From NCBI RefSeq assembly GCF_003711515.1, contig NW_021167082.1, forward strand, positions 3,093,691-3,157,690: a stretch of DNA of 64,000 nucleotides, in the 5' to 3' direction. Numbering within the stretch: position 1 is the stretch's first letter; each line of letters starts with the position of its first letter. Positions 56,830 to 64,000 of the stretch are shown here, in pieces. The DNA is from Sodiomyces alkalinus F11. Lineage: Eukaryota > Ascomycota > Sordariomycetes > Glomerellales > Plectosphaerellaceae. Below the pieces are notes generated by a model. The model was not told the origin of the DNA, made no database searches, and was given only the letters and a program-made list of their open reading frames with translations. The position numbers and the translations under genes are program-made.

Positions 56830-58581
56830 GTTTAGCGTAGGTAGCGCGCGATTCTCGCTTCAGCGACGGAGCTAGCTAGGATTAAGGGAATAGCGGTTAG
56901 GTTACGGTATACGGCGGCGCTTAGGCGTTAGATTAGAGCGTTAGTCGTAATATCGCGGCGCGGGTTACTAAACTACTATAATAGGTAATAGAGCGCTATA
57001 TATTCCACGGTCCGGTTTAGGGAGGCTATATCGGCTAATATAATACTTTTAAACTCCTTAAGTATAGTTCCGGTACTATCCTAGTATTAGGTTTACTAGG
57101 GAATTTAGGAAGTCGGCTAACTTTACCTTAGGTCCCGGTCGGACTATAGTTACGGCTAGGTTAGCGTTAAGCTTATCCTAAATAATAGATAAGAGCTTTC
57201 CCTAGGGTTTATTAGTAGCCTTCGCGAGTAAGGCGACCCTATTAGCGAATACACGGATATTATAGCGGTTTATAACGTTTTTTAGGATATACTTTTCCCT
57301 ATATAATCGGTACGTAGCTTTTTCGCGTAGGAGCCGGAACCGGCTCTTTAAACTATCCTTCTAGTTCTTTAGGGTAGCGTTCTTATTATACTATTCGCGG
57401 AGTCTAGGGTTTATAGTTATTGGCTATTTAAAGGCTTTACTTAGTGGGTAGTAGGAGATACCGCGGGTAAAGGCTTCGCTATACCCGGGGCTTATCCCGG
57501 TATACTACTTTATAATATCCGTAAAACGGAACACGTTAAGGAAGACTAGCTTAGTACCTTCCGTATAGATATCCTAGGTAACGGTAAAGTATTCCGGTAA
57601 GTCGAAGTATCTAAGGTTATCCGTCTTAAAATAAACCTAGGGTTACTATAACTATAATCCGCGCCAGAGTTCGCCGATAATAGCTAGTAGGTCCGATTGG
57701 TATATATACGTTTAGTCTCCGCCTATAAGAGGGGGCTAAGTAAGCGCCGGAGGAGGGGGGGGCGTTTTATCCGGTAGTCTAATACTTTAGCGAATATTTT
57801 AATAGCTAGGTCCGGGAGCCCTAAATACTATACTCTCGGAGTTAACCGGGTAATTAGCTAAAAAGGCCCGGCTAAGGGCGTTAGACGTTTAGCGTTCTAT
57901 AGCGTTCGAATAGCGAATAATTGTCTTAGTAGGAGATACGTAGAATACAGACGATTAGTATAAGGAGGATTTATTTAAGGAGTATATTAGTTCTTCCTCC
58001 TTAATTATAGGCTTCTTATCCGTGGACTTTATAATAGGACGGATAAGGAGCGAGGTAAGCTTTATTATAGTGAATAACAGTTCCCCTAGCTCTCCTATAA
58101 TCTTAAGGTAATGCTAATTACCTAGCTCTTATATCCTAAGCCCTATTATATTAAGCTAGGCGGAGCTAGATAGAGTAAAGCTAGTACTAATAGAGCTAAC
58201 ACTAGTAAGGCTAGTATTAGTAAGGCTAATACTAGTAAGGCTCCCTCTAATATAGTCGATTAGATTAGCCTCGGGATCTAGCTCGCCTGTATAAGGAGCG
58301 GGACTAATAGTAAACAGTTATATAGGTTATTTCCCCTTAATATCGCGGGCTTCTCCTATACCTGCTAGGATCTCCTTATAAGTAGGTTCTCTATTACGCT
58401 ATTTTTCGAAGGCGTCTACGAAGTTATCCGGTCTTCGGATCTATTTCTTTAGGTAGGATATATCGGATATAGACTCCGATTACGACATTCTTCCTTTTAA
58501 GGTTAGGCCGCTCGCGCCGGCTATCCCTGAGGCGTATACGGCCCTCCTAACTATATTAAGTACAGCTATATTTTCGGGCAT
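56830..58581 (-). pseudogene. Gene A: long RIPed ORF of unknown function
   Basis: A minus-strand frame of about 580 codons starting at ATG 58581 (MPENIAVLNIVRRAVYASGI; a second Met lies at 58488). It continues FVDAFEKQRNREPTYKEILA, a Ser/Thr-rich segment (SLTSISLTNTSLTSVSS), DKTPPPPPALTQPP near 57750, LRYFDLPEYFTVTQDIYTEG, and a charged helix-like part (KDSLKSRFRLLREKATYRLY). Nearly all stops are TAA/TAG at Gln/Trp positions. No catalytic motif recognised. It reads away from the inverted repeat. It may be the N-terminal part of the gene at 55285-54560, interrupted by the Gypsy-2 fragment. Confidence 0.5.
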
Positions 58582-58679
58582 AAGGAGATTAGCGATAGGG
58601 TCCGGGAAATTATCTAAGAACTTAATAAGATTTTTCGCGCTTTTAGCGCTTCGCGGATAAAGATAGTCGTTAAGGAGGT

Positions 58680-59265
58680 TTATATCGGTTATAATAGCGG
58701 AGTTTTAGGTTCTACGGCGGATTTTTGGTTTAGTAGAGTTAGTATAATCGCCGATCCTACGTATAAATAGTAGGCCGTGGTTCTTATATACTCCACGCCT
58801 TAGTCTAGTAAAGGAGAGGCGTCTTCGCCCGGTACGCTAGTAATTGTATAATTCTATTAGTATACTATATATCTATATAGTCGTAGGATATATCGTTTCG
58901 CGTTAAGCGGCGGTACGCGAACCTCGTTTAAAAGCTTAGTTACTATTATTTAATATACCCTATCCAGGTATATCTCTAGCCAGCCAGTACTATCAGACCT
59001 AGGGCTTTAAGGGTTCGGAATAACTACCTTTTGGTATAGAAAATAGGGTGTAATAAAGATATCCTCTACTAATCTAAAGGCGAGCCTACCGGGAATATAT
59101 CCTCGGCGAGCCCCGGACTATCTATTTCTCTATACGACCGGTCTATTCCTAATATTCGGGGCTATACGCGCGTTTAGGAATCTTAGTCCGGTCCCTAAAC
59201 GTTCGTTTAGGTACTAGTTAATAGGCTCTATACGTTCATATAGTGCCCGGCGCGCAAGGACCATC
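58680..59265 (+). repeat. Long inverted repeat, left arm (contains repeat X core)
   Basis: Pairs with 61705-62275. Matching blocks, outside to inside: ATACTCCACG with CACTCCACG, GAGAGGCGTCTTCGCC with GGGAGGCGTTTTCGCC, AAGCTTAGTTACTATTATTT with AAGCTTAGTTACTACTATTT, then the X core (CCCTATCCAGGTA, AGTACTAT, GTGTAATAAAGATATC) and CCCGGACTATCTAT. About 580 bases with many transitions and some indels. Confidence 0.8.
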
Positions 59266-59290
59266 CGTGCGTATAGTCTTCCGGCATATC

Positions 59291-61700
59291 AGAAAAGCTC
59301 TTTACGCTTATCCTCGCTTATATCCTAGTACTAAAGTATTATATACTCTGCTATTTCTACCCCTTTATCGTTATAAGGATACTATGTTATTAGGAATTCC
59401 AGTACCCTTACTTTAGCTAAGAAAGCGTATAGGCCTAGATTTTCTAGTCTAATCTAGGTAAGTATAGAGCTTTATCGGTTAAGGAGTTCTTTATATTTCC
59501 GGAGGGAGCGTTATATCGGGGGGCGGCTTAGTACCGCTACGGCGTAGGTATAAGGCCGCTATGCTTCCACTTAGGCGTAACCCTATTCCCTTATAAAGGC
59601 TATCCTCGGGGGCGAGGTTCTGGCCTAGGCTATTAGGGCGGTAAGTTAGGTTATCTACGCGAGGGTAGTATAGGTCCTATAATACCGATTCGGTATCGCT
59701 AAGGCTTTTACTATAGCGTATACTCCGGCTAATATCTTATCTTCGGTCCCTTTTTCTTATATCCGAAGAATATTCCGGGTACTTAGGCTTAAGAGGTATA
59801 GATTAGGGGGGGAGATAAAGGTCTTATTTGCAAGGACCCTAACCGGTATAGTCTTATAGGCTCCGGCTACTAGTCGGAGGTATCGGTTCTATACCGCTAT
59901 AAGTGCCGCTATAGGGCTATACCGGGGGCCGGCCTTTATCTTATAAACAGTTAAGGCGTAATAAGTAAGGACTAGTCTTATTATTATAAGGTATAGTCTT
60001 TTTATATCTTTAAAGCTATACCCCTACGCTACCGCGCTAAGCCTTAAAAGGGCGTATGTTTCGGTAGCTAGTTAGCTTTTTATCTTTTTAGTATATCGTC
60101 GGAAGTTAAGTTTCCTATGAAGCTAAATGCCTAAAAGCCATATCGCCTCCGTTAACGGTACTAAAGTAACGCTAAGGGGGAGCGGGGTAAAAGAGGGTTA
60201 GCGTGACTTCGTTAAGGGGATATAGATATACTTAGCTAGTTCGAATTATAGTCCGCTCGTTATCTCCTAATTTATGTAGGTTCGCTACGCGGTAGCAAGG
60301 CGGTACCGTGTCTATACCTTTATCCTGCTAAAGGTAATAATATTCGTGTTATTAGTAAAACCTACTACTATCGTTTTAAGGACTCTTTCTAGCTGTTTAT
60401 AAAGGGTAGAGATATAGAGAATAAAAAGAATAGGAGAGATCGGGGAGTCTTATACTATACCCCTATAAAGGTATTATAGGGGGGCTATTTCGCTATTAAG
60501 TAATAGCTAAGCTATGAAGTCTTAGAGGAAGCTACTAATTAGGGTAATAACCTATTAGAGGAAGCCTTTCGTTTTAAGTACCTTAAGGAGGCGAGAGTAA
60601 AGGATAGTATTAAAGACGCCTTTAATATCTAGTTAAAGTATCGAAGCGGTGCTACTATAAATCTAGCTTACCCTTATAGCCTTTATGACTTTTTATACTA
60701 GTATCTTTATACTTCGCCTAGTCCGGTTACTTATTTATCCCTCTAGGAGGATCCGATACTCCTCCGCTATAATAGTAATATACTTAGCTAGTATCCCCTT
60801 AAGGACCTTACCTATTATACTAAGGAGTAATATCGTTATTAGCCCTTTACTATCTTATACTCGGCCGGCGGCCGACCTGTTTTCTTAAGGATTACTATAG
60901 TAGCGTAGTGGTACTATTTCGGGTAATAGCCTACTTTAAGGCACGCTATAAAGATACTGTTTAGTCTTTAGTATAAGGGGGTTCTATATACTTTTAGGAG
61001 CCCTGCTAAGAGCCTATTAGGCCTTAGTACCGCTTAGGGTTTAGTCTTCTTAAGGCGCTCCTATATATCTATTATAGTAATATCGTGGCGGATATCCTAT
61101 CTCAGGGGAAATTCCGCGCTTAGGGGCTTAAGGGCAGCAAGGACAAGGGGGGGTTAAGGACTTCGGCTCTCTGTACGTATATAGTGGCTAGGTTATTAAT
61201 CCTATCTTAGAGTAATAGCGGTATCGATAAGGGGTTTAGTGGTACTCCCCCTTTAGTTTATATCTATTTCCATAATTGCTAGAGAAGGTTATTGTTCTTC
61301 TCGGTTATATAGAGTAGGTACTATTAGTATAGCCGCTTCGTTACCACCACGGCCTTATCTTAGCGCCTCTCCGCTTCTTAGAACTTATCCTATAGGCTCT
61401 GGGACTTCCCAGATATATATCTATAGTAAAGGCGCCTTATTTCCTAGGTAAAAGCGGTAAGCTCCGCGTTCTACTAAGGGGTAAATACGAGTCTAGGGGT
61501 ACCCCTGCAGTAATATAGTATAGCCTTATCGGCTAGAGTTATAAGGCCCTTAATTAGGTTTCTTAATACTAAGTCGATATGTCCTAGTATTATAAGGGGG
61601 CCGGTCGACTATAATTACATAATGGTAAGCTAGGGGGGCATATAAGAGGTTAAAGTCCTTCTAGGCTTAATAGAGTCCGACCAAGTCCCGCGGTGATTCG
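59291..61700 (-). pseudogene. LINE-B2: second LINE-B copy, inside the inverted repeat
   Basis: Collinear with 22063-24185 of LINE-B from GCTCTTTACGC (59294) rightwards, and extending further 5' than LINE-B: additional ORF2 sequence at 61400-61700 includes GHIDLVLRNLIKGLITLADK and FTQEIRRLYYRYISGKSQ, the endonuclease end and the linker to reverse transcriptase. The catalytic box near 60350 reads GFTNNTN, both Asp changed to Asn. Its 3' part is missing, the reverse of normal LINE truncation, so it was cut by recombination or captured by the inverted-repeat structure. Confidence 0.82.
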
Positions 61701-61704
61701 ACCA

Positions 61705-62275
61705 CGATGGGTAGGCACTATATACACGTATAGTGCCTAAGCTATCCGCTCGTTTAGGCCGGAGCTATACGTCCGGATAGAGCTGGAATTATACGTCCGT
61801 ATAGGAACCGGAAGATAGATAGTCCGGGCCCGCTAAGGATATATATCCCCGGCGCCCTTCGCCCCTTAGTTTAGTCAAGATATCTTTATTCTACTCTTAT
61901 ATACTAGAGTAAAGGTCACCCTTTTAAACCCTACAAGCCCTAGGTCCAATAGTACTAGCTAGCCAGGGATTTACCTAGATAGGGCTTATTAAATAGTAGT
62001 AACTAAGCTTTCAGGTAAGGTTCGTATACCGCCGCCTGGCGTAGACTATATATCCTAAAACTAAATAGACACGTAGTATACTAGCGGTCGCTATCGCGAA
62101 CTAAGTCTACTAAGACTAAATAGGCACGTAGTATACCGGCAGATACGACTACTCGCGCTAGGCGAAAACGCCTCCCCTTTAATGGTTTTAGACGTGGAGT
62201 GATAAAGAAACCCACGGTCGTTAGTTAAGCGTAGGAATAGTGACCATACTAACCTGTACTAGCACCCACCGTGGA
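61705..62275 (-). repeat. Long inverted repeat, right arm (contains repeat X core)
   Basis: Inverted partner of 58680-59265. The X core lies at about 61870-61990, reading leftwards from AGCCCTATCTAGG. Outside it, the arm runs on into the 150-bp tandem repeats. Confidence 0.8.
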
Positions 62276-62612
62276 ACCCGAGCTCCGATACCGCGATAAC
62301 CTTCCTAATAATTACTAGTCGGTGTAGACGATTATACCGACCTATACTAATGCTAACCGTTTATAATAATCGCTAAAAGGCGTAGGATAGTAACTATACT
62401 ATCCTATATACTAGCGTCCTTTATAGAACCCGAGTCCTGATAGAACCACGAGGTACGCTAACTCCCTAATAATCGCCTCCCCTTTAATAGGTCTAGGCGT
62501 ATAGTACTAGGAGTCCACGGTCGCTAGCTAAGGCGTAGAATAGCGACTATACTAACCTATATACTAGTACTTACCGTGAATTGATTCCGAGCTCTAATAC
62601 CTTCTAATAACC
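62224..62612 (+). repeat. About 150-bp tandem repeat, three units
   Basis: Units begin near 62226, 62373 and 62525 with AAGCGTAGGAATAG, AAGGCGTAGGATAG and AAGGCGTAGAATAG, followed by CATACTAACCTG/TATACTAACCTA and ACCCGAGYYC-like blocks. A second shared block, CGCCTCCCCTTTAAT, recurs at 62169 and 62474. Confidence 0.8.
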
Positions 62613-62763
62613 CCCCCTTCTACTATAGTACTAAGCCGCTCGATAATTTTTCCCCCCTTTTCCTGCGTAGTATAAAGGGAGCTAACCTCCCCTTACCGTA
62701 ATCTTCCCTTTACCCGTATTTCGCGGAGAACGTTTTCCTCCTAGCGCGGGCTAACTAACTAAA

Positions 62764-63171
62764 ATGGCTAAATATACTAAGAATAACTAAGGCTAGCGGC
62801 GTAATAACCCTAAGAGGAAGAGCGTAAACTAGTATCCGTACTAAAGACGAATCCCTATACCCGAGGCCCTATCGGCTTATCCTCCCTATTAGAGGGAGGG
62901 CTTCCCTATAGTAGACTCGCCTTCGACCGCCGATAAGTTTACTATAGCCCCTATACCTATCCACGGACTATAGTATATACACCGCCGTGGCTATTATTTC
63001 CGACTAGGACCTTAAGCTCTTATCGGACTTCTAAACGCCGTGGAAGGCCGTGGTATTCCCGGACGGTTAGACGGTAGAGATCTCTACCCTAGGTTCCTCG
63101 CCTTACTACCGGCCAAGGATCCGAACACGGACCTATTCCCTAGGCGAATATCGTGGTTCTATCTACCCTAA
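62764..63171 (+). pseudogene. Gene B: short RIPed ORF of unknown function
   Basis: ATG at 62764 (MAKYTKNN) follows a possible TATA box (AGTATAAAGG near 62670). About 135 codons with TAA/TAG at Gln positions. A basic N terminus (RRNNPKRKSVN) is followed by RRIPIPEALSAYPPY, DSPSTADKFTIAPIPIHG and ALIGLLNAVEGRGIPGRLDG, with a stop near 63171. It points away from the inverted repeat, divergent from gene A. No family recognised. Confidence 0.4.
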
Positions 63172-63600
63172 ATATATCTCCGTCGTTTTATAACGTAGAC
63201 GCCTCTTATTTCCTTTCCTTTTCCTTTTTTTTTTCTTTCCTATTGTATTCTATTCGCCTAAGCGCTCGCTATTCTATTCTATCCCGTTTCCCTTAGCGCT
63301 TACTATCCTATTTAGTTCCCTATAACCCTTATTATTCGCTCCTTATTATTACCTAGCGGTGTACTTATTTCCTTTCCCTTCTTCCCTTTCCCTTCTTTCC
63401 TTTCCTTTCTCTCCTTCCTATTATAAATACTATTACCGCCCACGGTTATTAAGTAGCCACTATACGGCGTTACCGGTTACTATTCCCCGTTAAAGGACGC
63501 CCGCGGAACGCAGGGCTTTTATCGCCCGGGGTAAATACTTAGGGATATTAATTTATAGACTATCTATAGGAGTATTAGACTTTCTTAGCTATCACCGATA
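63172..63600. other. Pyrimidine-rich low-complexity region
   Basis: Long C/T stretches (TTTCCTTTCCTTTTCC near 63208, TTTCCCTTCTTTCCTTTCC near 63385) and no gene. Pyrimidine-rich tracts are common just upstream of fungal start sites, but no gene start can be tied to this one. Confidence 0.55.
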
Positions 63601-64000
63601 AATTCCTCTTAGACTTCTTCCGGACGTTATTATGTAGCTAAGGTTTAATTACTACCGGCTAATAGCAAGACCTATATAATCACCGTAAAATTAGATAACA
63701 CGCGAGGGACGTAATTAGCCACGGATTAAGTACTTAGTATAATAGAAGAATAGCTAGTTTACCGGAATATTTAGACATCGGAAGAAGCTATAAAGACATA
63801 GGAGCTAATAAACGCCTTTAAGGAAGGATAAAGACCTTAGTTAATCCAAGGATAGCCTTAAAGAAAGCGGAGGCTCCGAGTATACTATAGGCAGGAAATA
63901 CTAAAAAAACCGATAGGTTAAAGAAGACTCGAGGCAAAGAACCTTTAAAAGGCTCTAGTATAGCCTCATAGCCTTATCAGGTATTAAATAAAGAACCTGA
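63600..64000 (+). pseudogene. Unidentified RIPed ORF, cut by the window edge
   Basis: A plus-strand frame reads SSGRYYVAKVQLLPANSKTY, IITVKLDNTRGTQLATD, then VLSIIEEQLVYRNIQTSEEA and TQELINAFKEG with stops at Gln positions, then changes frame near 63840. It is protein-like but not recognised. It may be the start of a further element to the right. Confidence 0.35.

Noticed and set aside
46500..59000. Starship-type giant element with a tyrosine-recombinase captain
   Set aside because: Unknown ORFs at 47455-49060, 54560-55285 and 56830-58581 were read for DUF3435-like blocks; none recognised, and no captain-plus-cargo layout is present.
60685..60888. Plus-strand open frame of 67 codons
   Set aside because: Antisense shadow of LINE-B2 reverse transcriptase.

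Overview
The window looks like a filamentous ascomycete (Pezizomycotina) chromosome segment. About 0.9 kb at the left end belongs to a normal gene: the 5' end of conventional kinesin heavy chain, on the minus strand, with a typical short fungal intron. From about position 940 to the right edge almost everything is old transposon DNA. It is poor in CpA/TpG, very rich in TpA, and full of TAG/TAA stops exactly where Gln (CAG/CAA) or Trp (TGG) codons are expected. That is the signature of repeat-induced point mutation (RIP). Most reading frames are recognisable only when those stops are read through, so nearly all coding features are called pseudogenes.

Layout. (1) 1-940: kinesin exons 1-2 and upstream region. 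(2) 1394-13455: Copia-1, a complete LTR retrotransposon on the plus strand with target-site duplication (TSD) GAAAC, interrupted by a LINE (LINE-A, 5417-11161). (3) 13934-46205: Gypsy-1, a Ty3/gypsy chromodomain element with TSD CCTAT. It is split three times: by Copia-2 on the minus strand (15322-25704, TSD ATAAC, itself carrying LINE-B at 20167-24185), by LINE-C on the minus strand (26726-33202, TSD AGATATTAT), and by Gypsy-2 on the plus strand (35702-44056, TSD ACCCG, with a 10-N assembly gap inside). When the inserts are removed mentally, the Gypsy-1 protein runs on across each junction. (4) 46206-64000: a less clearly bounded mosaic. It holds a repeat family here called X (copies at 46552 and 53796, with related cores at about 58953 and 61988), two related antisense genes of unknown function, a truncated third gypsy element, a second truncated copy of Gypsy-2, a long inverted repeat around a second LINE-B copy, and two unidentified RIPed genes pointing away from that inverted repeat.

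How the parts relate. The four-deep nesting gives an insertion order: Gypsy-1 before Copia-2, LINE-C and Gypsy-2, and Copia-2 before LINE-B. Both Copia copies have a primer-binding site that, allowing one RIP change, matches the anticodon arm of initiator tRNA-Met. All the gypsy elements appear to carry an antisense reading frame between the integrase/chromodomain and the 3' LTR, and this shared architecture is the most unusual biology seen here. No CRISPR array, rRNA, tRNA gene, telomere repeat or recognisable Starship-type tyrosine recombinase was seen.
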